This document shows, piece after piece, positions 16,562 through 24,468 of a stretch of DNA of 34,985 nucleotides; the first letter of the stretch is position 1; every line of letters starts with the position of its first letter. The notes below the pieces were generated by a model, which searched no databases, was not told the origin of the DNA, and saw only the letters and a list, made by a program, of their open reading frames with translations. The translations under genes were made by a program, and so were the position numbers. The stretch is taken from the NCBI GenBank assembly GCA_036268875.1, contig DATATI010000068.1, positions 1-34,985 on the forward strand, in the 5' to 3' direction. The stretch comes from Polyangia bacterium (GTDB taxonomy: Bacteria; Myxococcota_A; Polyangia; Fen-1088).

Positions 16562-17542
16562 TCAACGGCCGAAAAAGCTGAAACCCAAGGAAGTCGAGCC
16601 TGCCCAGGAGGGGATCTCCCGCCGTTGCCCCGACACGGTCTCATGAACGTCGCGCGCGTCCAGCCACCGCGTCGCATCGATGGCCAACCAAGCGCGCCAC
16701 GCCCGCCCCGGTGCAATCAGGCGCAGGCCCGTCGAAACCCCTCCATCGAATCCGCTGCTTTGAAAGCTGGCCGGGTACTGCTCACCGTGGACGCGAAAGA
16801 GCGCAGCGACCAGCATCAAGTTGGCATCGATCGCCCAGGCGCTGAGATTGCGGCGATAGGCTGGCCCAACGCCCGCCGTGTAGCGCGACCAGACTGCCTG
16901 GCCGGCACCGGCGGTCGTCGACCGATCACCTTCGCCGGTAGCGACCATCTGCGCTCCAATGCCGTTGCCGCGCAGCAACGCACCGGTCAGACGCGCACCG
17001 GGCACGAACGACCCGTCAGCCACCGAGCTGCCGACGCCGACCCCGAGATCCCACGTCGTCTTTGCGTGCGCAATCGGTGCCGGCGGCATCGGTTTTATGA
17101 CGTCAACGGTGGGCTGCGCCTTCGATGGCGATAAAGGCGCAGGTGGCGCCGCAAGTTGTCGCTCGAATGTGAGATGAACGTCGCTGGCCCAGGTGGCCAG
17201 GACAATCGCCGCCACCCGGGCGCGTTCGTCGCATGGGCCTTGCGCCGGCAAACGCCGACGACCGATGATGGTACCGTCGGCACGGAGCAGCACGATCTCG
17301 ATCGCGTCGTCGATCATTTCGATCCGGGCTCGGGCGCCGCCATCCGGCATCTGCCCCGAAGGTGCATGAGCCGCCGACGCCGGAGACAACAACGACGAGA
17401 ACCGCGCCGCCACCTCCGTGGCCGTGGGACACGTCGCGTCCCCATCGATCGTCCAGGGTCCAACGCTGTTCGAGGTGGTGCCGGCCGGTTCCACAACTGG
17501 CGCCAGCAACGCCAGCATCGCCCCTAGCCCAAAGGTCGTCAT
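16562..17542 (-). CDS. Exported beta-strand-rich hypothetical protein of the ECF operon
   Basis: A 326-residue protein with an N-terminal signal-like segment (MTTFGLGAMLALLAPVVEPAG). The first half has a small domain with CPTATEVAARF-S and a Cys pair (Cys37 region and GPCDERARV) that could form a disulfide; a Pro/Ala-rich linker follows at about 125-155; and the second half shows alternating strands (TWDLGVGVGSSVADG, GIGAQMVATGEGD, SRYTAGVGPAYRR, DANLMLVAALFRVHGEQY) ending in FSFFGR with a terminal aromatic pattern, consistent with an outer-membrane beta-barrel. This arrangement is frequent beside ECF sigma genes in myxobacteria. It starts the minus-strand operon and may be the surface sensor; that is inference. 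No named family recognised. Confidence 0.7.
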   Translation of the reverse strand: MTTFGLGAMLALLAPVVEPAGTTSNSVGPWTIDGDATCPTATEVAARFSSLLSPASAAHAPSGQMPDGGARARIEMIDDAIEIVLLRADGTIIGRRRLPAQGPCDERARVAAIVLATWASDVHLTFERQLAAPPAPLSPSKAQPTVDVIKPMPPAPIAHAKTTWDLGVGVGSSVADGSFVPGARLTGALLRGNGIGAQMVATGEGDRSTTAGAGQAVWSRYTAGVGPAYRRNLSAWAIDANLMLVAALFRVHGEQYPASFQSSGFDGGVSTGLRLIAPGRAWRAWLAIDATRWLDARDVHETVSGQRREIPSWAGSTSLGFSFFGR

Positions 17543-17720
17543 CCAATGCGCCTTGCTAGTGCCAGCCCATCGGCATCGTCATCGCCCATTGTACGACACC
17601 AACAGCGATAAGTAGCCCGATGCCGGCTGTTCGGTCCAAACATCGCCGCTGAGCGACGCTAACGGACGGCGCCATGAGACAGCGTGAAAGGAAGGACGAT
17701 TCTTACCCATCCTGTTTCCC

Positions 17721-18788
17721 ATGAGGGATTTGCGCGCCCGGCTGAGTTTCATCGCCGTGACGCCGGTCCTTCTACTGGCCGGCTGTACAAGCAGCGTGAC
17801 CGCTCCGCCCAGTTTCCCGACCGGCGGCCAAGGCGGTGTCGATGCTGGCATGTCGGTCGACGGCACCGTCGTCGACGTCGACCAAGAAAGCCCATCGCCG
17901 ACCGACGCTGGACCGACGGACGCGCCCATTGTCACGGATGTACCTGACGTCGTCACGGATGCCGCCAGCGATCTGGACGTGCCGTCGGGAGACGGTGCCT
18001 GCAGCAACCTGTTCTGCGAAGACTTCGAGCAGGGGATGATCGATCCCGCGAAGTGGAACGCCCAGATGGGGGGATCTGGCACCCTGGAAGTGCAGCAACA
18101 GATCATCCATAGCGGCAAGTACGCCTACCACGTGCACGGCAGTGGTGCGTCCCAGGACTTTGCGATGATCATCGCGACCGACGTTCCAGCGGCTTTGAAG
18201 GGTGCCGGCCCGCTCTATGGTCGCGCGTACGTCTATGCCAACACGAACGTTGGCTCGCATATCGAGCTCGGATTCGCCGGCAGCACGAGCAGCCCGACCG
18301 TGGCGCCAACGATCACCAAGGGAATGAACTTCAATTACATGGAGTTCGCCAACTACTCCAACTCCTGGCAACTCGGCTTCGACCTTTTCGCGCCAGCGCC
18401 CGACATTGCCAAGGGCTTCGTCGAGGAGGCGTCGTATCCACCGGCGCGCGACAAATATCCCGCCGGCACGTGGAACTGCCTTGAATGGGAGTTCGGCGAC
18501 AACCCCGACCTGATGGTCCTCTGGGTCGACGGCCAACAGATCGATCAATTCGATGTTCAACACATCGACTACACCAGCGTCGCCCGCACCGCCGGAAGTG
18601 TCCTGAACGGAAAGAGCAGCGGCGTCATCGGCGGCTATAACTTCTTTGGGTTTGGCTTTCACTCTTACGGTGCCTCAACGACTGTCGAACGTTATTTCGA
18701 CGACATCGCAATCGATATCAAAAGAGTCGGCTGCCTTCCCGACGCCCCATCCGGCGTCGGGAAGGCAAAGAGAGTTGGGAGATTGTAA
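17721..18788 (+). CDS. Lipoprotein with concanavalin/Cip1-like carbohydrate-binding-type domain
   Basis: A 355-residue predicted surface lipoprotein, lipobox LLAGC (Cys22). Residues about 30-92 are an Asp/Ala/Pro/Val-rich acidic linker. Residues about 93-340 form a compact domain beginning CSNLFCEDFEQGMIDPAKWNAQ and continuing with strands such as YAYHVHGSGA, LYGRAYVYAN, GTWNCLEWEFGDNPDLMVLWVDGQQI and a closing VERYFDDIAIDIKRVGC. This is the jelly-roll pattern of laminin-G/Cip1/polysaccharide-lyase-like folds that bind or cut glycans. No catalytic residues can be assigned with confidence. It opens the six-gene operon; its TAA overlaps the next ATG by one base. A long perfect hairpin lies in its last codons. 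Confidence 0.75.
   Translation: MRDLRARLSFIAVTPVLLLAGCTSSVTAPPSFPTGGQGGVDAGMSVDGTVVDVDQESPSPTDAGPTDAPIVTDVPDVVTDAASDLDVPSGDGACSNLFCEDFEQGMIDPAKWNAQMGGSGTLEVQQQIIHSGKYAYHVHGSGASQDFAMIIATDVPAALKGAGPLYGRAYVYANTNVGSHIELGFAGSTSSPTVAPTITKGMNFNYMEFANYSNSWQLGFDLFAPAPDIAKGFVEEASYPPARDKYPAGTWNCLEWEFGDNPDLMVLWVDGQQIDQFDVQHIDYTSVARTAGSVLNGKSSGVIGGYNFFGFGFHSYGASTTVERYFDDIAIDIKRVGCLPDAPSGVGKAKRVGRL
18732..18767 (+). repeat. Perfect 15-bp inverted repeat (hairpin) at the 3' end of a CDS
   Basis: TGCCTTCCCGACGCC (18732-18746) and GGCGTCGGGAAGGCA (18753-18767) are exact reverse complements separated by six bases. The RNA would form a very stable hairpin inside the last 20 codons of the preceding gene, 20 bases before the next start. 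No run of T follows, so it is not a standard intrinsic terminator; attenuation or transcript processing/stabilisation is possible. Confidence 0.85.
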
Positions 18789-20518
18789 TGATCATCAAGC
18801 GGCTATTGATTGACTCATTGACAGTGACGATCGGCGCCGCGCTGCTCGTTGGATGTTCGGGCGACATCGGCTGGTCCAATGGTGGTCCAAGCGGCGCAAC
18901 AGGCGGCGGCCAGCCGAACGGCGGCACGCCGAACAGTGGCCAGCCCAGCGGCGCAGGCGGCGGGACGCCGACGTCGGGCGCCGGCTTGCTCAATCTGCCG
19001 TCGGCGGCGCTACCAGCGAACGGCCTGCACAAGCTGACCGCGTGGGAATTCAGCAACAGCCTGCAAGATCTCCTGGGCAGCGCCGGACCACTGTCCCCGG
19101 TCGAGGTCGACACGCTGATCGGGGGATTCGCCACCGTCGGCGCGTCGTCGGTATCGATCTCGCCGGCCGGCGTCGGTCAGTACGAGACGGTCCTTGGCGC
19201 CGTAACCAACGTCGCGTTTGGCGATGCTGCCCACGCGGGGGCGGTCCTTCCCTGTGTGCCACAGTCGACGACGGATACCGCGTGCCTGACGTCCGCGCTG
19301 AACGCCTTCGGCCGCCGCGCTTTCCGGAGGCCGCTGTCCGCTGACGAGACGACGGCCTTCGTGAACCTCGCCACCAGCATCGGCACGCAAACAGGCGCCA
19401 CAGTCCTTACCGGCGTCCAGCACGCGGTCTGGGCGATGTTGCAGTCGCCCGACTTTCTTTACCGCGTCGAGCTCGGCGCACCCAGCGCCTCTGACGGCGG
19501 CCGCCTCAAGTATACCGGCTTCGAGATCGCGTCGCGCCTGGCGGCCGTGATCTGGGGTTCGGTGCCCGACGATCCGCTGCTGGACGCTGCGGCGGGCAAC
19601 ACGCTGGCGACGCCGGGCGGGATCCGAACCCAGGTGCAACGGATGGTCGCCGACCCGCGCGCGCACCGGGCCTTGGCCGCCTTCGCCGATCAGCTGTTCG
19701 ACGCGTTCGCGCTCAGCCAGGCGGACAAGGATCCCATGTTCACCGCGTACACGACCACGCTGCGGGCGGCGATGCTCAAGGAGATCGAGCTGCGCGTCGA
19801 CGACATGACGTTCACCCAGAAGGGCGATTACCTGTCGCTCTTCGAGAGCACCACGACGTTCGTGAACAAAGAGCTGGCAACGTTCTACGGCGTTCCCTTC
19901 ACCGCCACCGACAACGATTTCCACCGCGTCGACTTGCCGGCCGGCACGCCGCGCGTGGGCCTGCTGGGTTCGGCAGGGATCCTGGCCGGCCACGCCCACT
20001 CCCAGTTGACGTCACCCACGTCGCGCGGCAAGTACGTCGACACGATGCTCCTCTGCCGGACGGTGCCGCCGCCGCCGCCCGGCGTGCCGCCGCTGCCGGA
20101 CCATGCACCGCCTGGATCGACGGTGCGGCAGGTGATGGAGGCCCACCGATCACAGGCTCAGTGCTCGGCCTGCCACGCGATGATGGATCCGATCGGGTTC
20201 GGGATGGAGAACTTCGACACCACCGGGCAGTACCGGACGTCCGACAACGGGCAACCGATCGACGCCTCCGGGACGCTGGACGGCGTGGCGTTCAACTCGC
20301 TGGCCCAGCTGGGGTCCGCGCTGCGCAAGAACGCCTCGACCGGGCCGTGCCTGGTCAGCAAGGTCTACGAAAACGCGCTCGGGCGGCAGCCGATCGACAT
20401 CGACGCCGCGGCCCTGGATCAACTGATCACCAAGTTCAACGGCAGCGGCCACCACATCGATCAGTTGCTGGTCGATCTGGCCGGCAGCGACGGCTTTCGC
20501 TTCGTCAGCCCCAAGTAA
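18788..20518 (+). CDS. DUF1592 family lipoprotein with CxxCH heme motif
   Basis: A 576-residue surface lipoprotein, lipobox LLVGC (about Cys23), followed by a Gly/Asn/Pro-rich linker to about residue 68. The DUF1587/1595/1592/1588/1585-type order can be followed: LHKLTAWEFSNSLQDLLG near 78; ALNAFGRRAFRRPLSADE near 165 (DUF1595); LQSPDFLYRVELG and LKYTGFEIASRLAAVIWGSVPDDPLLDAA (DUF1592); TSPTSRGKYVDTMLLCRTVPPPPPGVPPL and CSACHAMMDPIGFGMENFDTTGQYR (DUF1588, heme motif Cys459-His463); and a C-terminal DUF1585 with LVSKVYENALGRQP. The CxxCH implies covalent heme c and an electron-transfer role. It begins within the previous gene's stop (TAATG). Biochemical function is not known; its constant companion is the DUF1552 protein encoded next. 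Confidence 0.93.
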   Translation: MIIKRLLIDSLTVTIGAALLVGCSGDIGWSNGGPSGATGGGQPNGGTPNSGQPSGAGGGTPTSGAGLLNLPSAALPANGLHKLTAWEFSNSLQDLLGSAGPLSPVEVDTLIGGFATVGASSVSISPAGVGQYETVLGAVTNVAFGDAAHAGAVLPCVPQSTTDTACLTSALNAFGRRAFRRPLSADETTAFVNLATSIGTQTGATVLTGVQHAVWAMLQSPDFLYRVELGAPSASDGGRLKYTGFEIASRLAAVIWGSVPDDPLLDAAAGNTLATPGGIRTQVQRMVADPRAHRALAAFADQLFDAFALSQADKDPMFTAYTTTLRAAMLKEIELRVDDMTFTQKGDYLSLFESTTTFVNKELATFYGVPFTATDNDFHRVDLPAGTPRVGLLGSAGILAGHAHSQLTSPTSRGKYVDTMLLCRTVPPPPPGVPPLPDHAPPGSTVRQVMEAHRSQAQCSACHAMMDPIGFGMENFDTTGQYRTSDNGQPIDASGTLDGVAFNSLAQLGSALRKNASTGPCLVSKVYENALGRQPIDIDAAALDQLITKFNGSGHHIDQLLVDLAGSDGFRFVSPK

Positions 20519-20562
20519 GAAAATAAATAAGCAGGAAGACAGGAAGGCAGAGAGGAGATCCG

Positions 20563-21927
20563 ATGCTCTACGGTCGTAACAGGCTCTCACGTCGTACGGT
20601 CCTGCGCGGGGCGATGCTCGGCGGGGCCACCGTCGCGCTTCCCCTGCCCCGCCTCGGTGCCATGCTGAACGGCAACGGCACTGCCTATGCCGACGGCACC
20701 GCGCTGCCGGTGCGCTTCGGCTGGTGGTTCTTCGGCAACGGCATCATCCCCGAGCGCTGGGTGCCATCGCGCACCGGTGTCGGCGACAACTGGGCGCTCA
20801 GCGAAGAGCTGGCGCCGCTGGAGAACGTCAAGCCCTGGGTCCAGGTCATCAGCGGCACGGCGATCAAGGTGCCGGACCGGGCGCCGCACTCCAGTTTCAC
20901 CGCGGCGGCGCTCTCGGGCGCGGACAGCGCTCCGAAGACCACCTTGCTTCCAACGATCGAACAGGTCATCGGAAAGATGATCAACACCAGCACGACGTTC
21001 CCCACCGGGCTGCACATCGGCATCGGCAACTCGGGGGGCGGGACGGAGATCGGAGATACGCACTCGTTCTCGGGCATGAACATGCCCAACCCGCCCGAGT
21101 TCGACCCCAGCAACATGTTCAAGAAGCTGATGCCGTTTGCCAGCAGCGCGAACGGCAAGCCGACGACGCCCGATCCCGAGCTGTTGCGTCGCCAGATGGT
21201 GCTGGACGCCGTCAGTAACCAGGCGAGCAACCTGCGCAAGCGCCTGGGCCTGGACGATCAGCAGCGCCTGGATCGGCACCTGCAAGGCATTCACGAGCTG
21301 CAGACCCAGATCATGCGCGCCTCGGGTCCGAAGGTCAGCGGCAAGCTCGTCGATCCGGCGACGGCGCATCCGAACGGCGGCTCGCCCGGGTCGCTGTCAC
21401 GCGTGCGCTGTCAGGCGTTCAACGATCTGCTGGTGTTCGCGCTGTCGACGGATCTGACGCGCGTCTTCAGCTACACGTTCACCCCGGCGGCGTCTTTCCA
21501 GGTGTACTCGGACTGCGGGTTGCCTGGCGGGTACCACAGCACCTACGGCCACCGCGGCAGCCCGATGGGCGCCGCGTTCGCCACCGCGGGCATGAACACC
21601 GGCTTGCGCTACGCGATCGGCAACCTGGGCGATCTGCTGACGCGCATGCAGGAGACGCCCGACGGCGCTGGCAACCTGCTCGACAATTCGTGCGTGTACA
21701 CCACGTCGTGCACGTCAGAGTCACAGACGCACTCGCCGCTGGACTTCCCCATCGTGGTGTCGGGCAAGGCGGGCGGCAAGCTGAAGGGCGATCAGCACAT
21801 CCGTCTCATCGACGAGAACACCTCCAAGGTGCTGTACACGCTGTACGGTGCTTACGGCGGCACCGCGCCGACCTTCGGCAAAGACGAAGGCCAGGTTTCA
21901 AGCGGCATACCGGAAATGCTGGCGTGA
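20563..21927 (+). CDS. DUF1552 family protein, Tat-exported
   Basis: A complete 454-residue DUF1552 protein. It starts with a twin-arginine signal (SRRTVLRG followed by AMLGGATVALPLPRL), so it is exported folded, consistent with a cofactor or metal in the family. The body shows FGWWFFGNGIIPERWVP, SGTAIKVPDRAPHSSF, RKRLGLDDQQRLDRHLQGIHELQ (a long helix), and the C-terminal NLLDNSCVYTTSCTSESQTHS and SGKAGGKLKGDQH motifs, which include conserved His residues that may bind metal. The family belongs near DUF1501 and alkaline-phosphatase-like proteins. A GAGAGGAGA ribosome site precedes the ATG, 44 bases after the DUF1592 stop. It is similar to the partial protein at the left edge. Its own activity is unknown. 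Confidence 0.93.
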   Translation: MLYGRNRLSRRTVLRGAMLGGATVALPLPRLGAMLNGNGTAYADGTALPVRFGWWFFGNGIIPERWVPSRTGVGDNWALSEELAPLENVKPWVQVISGTAIKVPDRAPHSSFTAAALSGADSAPKTTLLPTIEQVIGKMINTSTTFPTGLHIGIGNSGGGTEIGDTHSFSGMNMPNPPEFDPSNMFKKLMPFASSANGKPTTPDPELLRRQMVLDAVSNQASNLRKRLGLDDQQRLDRHLQGIHELQTQIMRASGPKVSGKLVDPATAHPNGGSPGSLSRVRCQAFNDLLVFALSTDLTRVFSYTFTPAASFQVYSDCGLPGGYHSTYGHRGSPMGAAFATAGMNTGLRYAIGNLGDLLTRMQETPDGAGNLLDNSCVYTTSCTSESQTHSPLDFPIVVSGKAGGKLKGDQHIRLIDENTSKVLYTLYGAYGGTAPTFGKDEGQVSSGIPEMLA

Positions 21928-23396
21928 GGCGGGCGCGTCGTCTTCTGCACGTCGCGGCGCTGGCGGCCGCGGCCTCGGCGATCGCTTGTGCATCCAGTTC
22001 AGGCGGCGGCGAGAAAACCGGCAGCGGCGGTACCACGGGCAGCGGCAGCGGCGGCGGCGGCGCTTCCACCGTCGGTGGCGAAGGGAGCGGCGGCACCAAC
22101 GGTGGCGGTGGCACCGCCATCGGCGGAAGCGGTGGCGCCGCCAGCACGACCGACGGTGGCGGGTCAGTTCCCATCGTTCCCGATGATGGCGCCGTCCCCA
22201 GCGCGCCGGTCATGGCCATCAAGGGACCGCCGGTGACCTTCACTGAATTCCCCATCACCGACGGAGGACCGATGACGGCATCGCCCGGCGGCATCTGCGC
22301 CGGCGCCGACGGGCGCATCTGGTATCTGCACCAGAACACCGGCCCCAGCGCGAACGGCGCCGTCGACATCAACGGCAGCAAGTTCAATCTGTACACGGTC
22401 GCCGTCACCAACATCGGCCCGGTGGCCATCGCGCCCGGGCCGGACGGCAACGTCTGGTACACCAGTCAACAAAAGGTCGGCAAGATGCTGCCTTCCGGCA
22501 GCTACACCGAGTACCAGGCGCCGCAAAAGCCGCAGACCGGCGGTCTGGTCAAAGGACCGGACAACAACATGTGGTTCACCGAACCGATCGCCAACCGCAT
22601 CGGTTACACCACGACCTCCGGTCAGATAAAGGAATTCCCCGTCCCCGGTACGGGCAAAGATCCGAGCGACCTCACCCTCGGCCCCGACGGCAATCTGTGG
22701 TTCAGCGAGACCACCGGGAACCAGATCGGGCGCATCACGCCCACTGGCACCGTCACGGAGTTTCCGATCCCCACGCCGGCCAGCTTTCCGAACGCCATCA
22801 CCGCCGGCCCCGACGGCAACCTGTGGTTCACCGAACACGACGGCCACAACATCGGGCGCATCACGCCGACCGGCACCATCACCGAGTTCGGCATCCCGTC
22901 GGGGGCGCGACCCTACGCCATCACCACCGGCCCCGACGGCAACCTGTGGTTCACCGAGCCGGGCAGCTTCAACGCCATCGGCCGCTGCACACCGACGGGC
23001 GGGATCTCCGAGTATCCGGTCCCCTCTCCCAACGCCGAGGTCATGGGCATCACCGTCGGCCCCGACAAGAACCTCTGGTTCGCCGAGCGCGACGCCAACA
23101 AGATCGCGCGCCTCAGCAACATCACCGGTGGCGGCACCGTCAACAGCGTCGCCGGCGACGGCCTGGGCGGCAGCGTCCTCAACTCGGTCGGCAAGTGCAC
23201 CGTCGATCACGACTGCATTGCCAGCGGCAAAGGCTGCGGCGGCGATGTCTGCAGCCACAAGAGCGCCGCGCCGACTTGCACGCTGGCCGTCAGCAACGAT
23301 CCCGGCTGGTGCAACACCGCCGCCGATTGCTGGTGCACTGTCGAGGGCGCGACCTGCGACGCCGCCACGCACCGCTGCTCGCTGATCGCCCCTTAA
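21924..23396 (+). CDS. Vgb-like seven-bladed beta-propeller lipoprotein, catalytic His replaced
   Basis: A 490-residue exported protein, beginning at a GTG that overlaps the previous stop (GTGA). The signal is short and basic with lipobox-like AIAC (about Cys22), followed by a Gly/Ser/Thr-rich linker to about residue 85. Seven GPDGNLWFTE-type repeats follow (GADGRIWYL, GPDGNVWYT, GPDNNMWFT, GPDGNLWFS, GPDGNLWFT twice, GPDKNLWFA), the blade signature of streptogramin B lyases (Vgb). Compared from memory with S. aureus Vgb, catalytic His228 aligns to Tyr (RPYAIT) and His270 to Met (AEVMGIT), while Glu268 is kept, so lyase activity is unlikely. The last ~70 residues hold ten Cys and look like a disulfide-rich module. 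A binding or scaffold role on the surface is more likely. Confidence 0.85.
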   Translation: MRRARRLLHVAALAAAASAIACASSSGGGEKTGSGGTTGSGSGGGGASTVGGEGSGGTNGGGGTAIGGSGGAASTTDGGGSVPIVPDDGAVPSAPVMAIKGPPVTFTEFPITDGGPMTASPGGICAGADGRIWYLHQNTGPSANGAVDINGSKFNLYTVAVTNIGPVAIAPGPDGNVWYTSQQKVGKMLPSGSYTEYQAPQKPQTGGLVKGPDNNMWFTEPIANRIGYTTTSGQIKEFPVPGTGKDPSDLTLGPDGNLWFSETTGNQIGRITPTGTVTEFPIPTPASFPNAITAGPDGNLWFTEHDGHNIGRITPTGTITEFGIPSGARPYAITTGPDGNLWFTEPGSFNAIGRCTPTGGISEYPVPSPNAEVMGITVGPDKNLWFAERDANKIARLSNITGGGTVNSVAGDGLGGSVLNSVGKCTVDHDCIASGKGCGGDVCSHKSAAPTCTLAVSNDPGWCNTAADCWCTVEGATCDAATHRCSLIAP

Positions 23397-23410
23397 CGCA
23401 CGGAGCTGCA

Positions 23411-23623
23411 ATGAATGCTGCCCGCCAAATGGTCCTTGAACTTGCGCCGACCGACCGGGTTGTGGTCGGCGCACTGGAAGACCTCAGCCACGGCTATTAC
23501 GACGGTCTCATCGACGAACTGCCCGTCGAGGCCGTCGCTCGTTCGGCGTCGCGGATCGCGCCACAAGCCATCGCCGTCACGGGCGACGCCATCACCATGG
23601 GACCCGAGGAGCACGCGCCATGA
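23411..23623 (+). CDS. Small hypothetical protein coupled to the SOD-like gene
   Basis: A 70-residue soluble acidic protein (MNAARQMVLELAPTD, then DGLIDELPVEAVARSASRIAP). GGAG lies 6 bases before the ATG, and the stop overlaps the next start as ATGA, the same coupling seen elsewhere in the operon. It lacks a signal peptide, unlike its neighbours, so it would stay in the cytoplasm. I do not recognise it. The regular ribosome site and coupling argue that it is translated. Confidence 0.6.
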   Translation: MNAARQMVLELAPTDRVVVGALEDLSHGYYDGLIDELPVEAVARSASRIAPQAIAVTGDAITMGPEEHAP

Positions 23624-24372
23624 GGAAGAACGTCCAGAACGCATCAATGAACGGCCGTTTGATGATGGCAGCGGTGTTGGTTTGCTGCCTGGGTGGCCTG
23701 CTGGCCTGCGGTGCGGACTCTGGCGCGGGTCCCGGGGGCAGCGCCGGCGGCGCGGGCATGCAACCCGGCGGCACCGGCGGCACCAGCAACAACGGCGGTG
23801 GCACCGGCGGGGTTGCCGAACCCGGTGGCATGATTGGCGGCGAAGGCGACACCGGCAAAGGCGGCACGTCGGGAAAGAACGTCGACGACGGTTCTCTCTT
23901 CAAAGACGCTGGCTCCGTCAGCAGCATTCTCGCCGACGCGGGCGGTCCCAACGCAACGCCCGACGCCGGCGCCAGCACAATGAAGGAAGTCGGGGCCTCG
24001 GCCATCCCGGGAGACGGCAACATGGCGACCGGAAAGATCGGCGGGTTCGGTCTCAAAGCGATCTTCACGCAGCAAGGCCTGGACGTCACTGTCGCCATCA
24101 CCGCCACGAATTGCCCGCAGGGAATGCACACCTTCACCATTCACGAAGGCTTCGCCTGCGACGATCCCACCAAGGGCCCGGTGTGGGGCAGTGGAAAACG
24201 CGGCGGCGGCATCCCCGCGCTCGTCTGCGATTCAACGAAGCACGGCACCTTGACGTACACCCGAACGGGCACCGATCCGTCGATGAATTGGACCGTCGCT
24301 GATCACAACCAGACAACCGACCTCACCCTTCACCCACTGATGGCGGACACACAATGCGGAACATTCTTCTAG
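23620..24372 (+). CDS. Lipoprotein with degenerate Cu/Zn superoxide dismutase-like domain
   Basis: A 250-residue surface lipoprotein: signal to about residue 30 with lipobox LLAC, a Gly/Thr/Asn-rich linker to about 85, a spacer, and a C-terminal domain from about 135. This domain follows the SodC fold: a strand LDVTVAITATNCPQGMHTFTIHEGFACDD in place of G-HG-H-HE, GPVWGSGKRGGGIPALVCDSTKHGTLTYT, and a final DLTLHPLMADTQCGTFF with the SodC-type terminal Cys-Gly. Of the usual ligands, one of the two Cu-binding His in HGFHxH is replaced by Thr, and the Zn-ligand His of GPHFNP seems to be missing. It is therefore probably not an active dismutase, but may keep a structural or partial metal site. It ends the operon. 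Confidence 0.72.
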   Translation: MRKNVQNASMNGRLMMAAVLVCCLGGLLACGADSGAGPGGSAGGAGMQPGGTGGTSNNGGGTGGVAEPGGMIGGEGDTGKGGTSGKNVDDGSLFKDAGSVSSILADAGGPNATPDAGASTMKEVGASAIPGDGNMATGKIGGFGLKAIFTQQGLDVTVAITATNCPQGMHTFTIHEGFACDDPTKGPVWGSGKRGGGIPALVCDSTKHGTLTYTRTGTDPSMNWTVADHNQTTDLTLHPLMADTQCGTFF

Positions 24373-24468
24373 CGCGAGCGAGTGTCCTGGCAGCCCAACA
24401 CTCTCGTTCGGTGCTCTTGTTGCCAACGCTCGGCGCACGCGAAAAAAATCCGCTCCCCATCGATCACC

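Noticed and set aside
22281-23110. Regular repeats considered as a CRISPR or tandem DNA array
   Set aside because: The repeats are in frame, diverged at DNA level and encode propeller blades.
21924-23396. Virginiamycin B lyase function for the propeller
   Set aside because: The fold signature fits, but the catalytic His positions appear to be Tyr and Met.
22164-23474. Long minus-strand frame opposite the propeller gene
   Set aside because: Periodic only because the opposite strand encodes repeats; composition is Gly/Ala/Asp/Arg-rich with no known motif.
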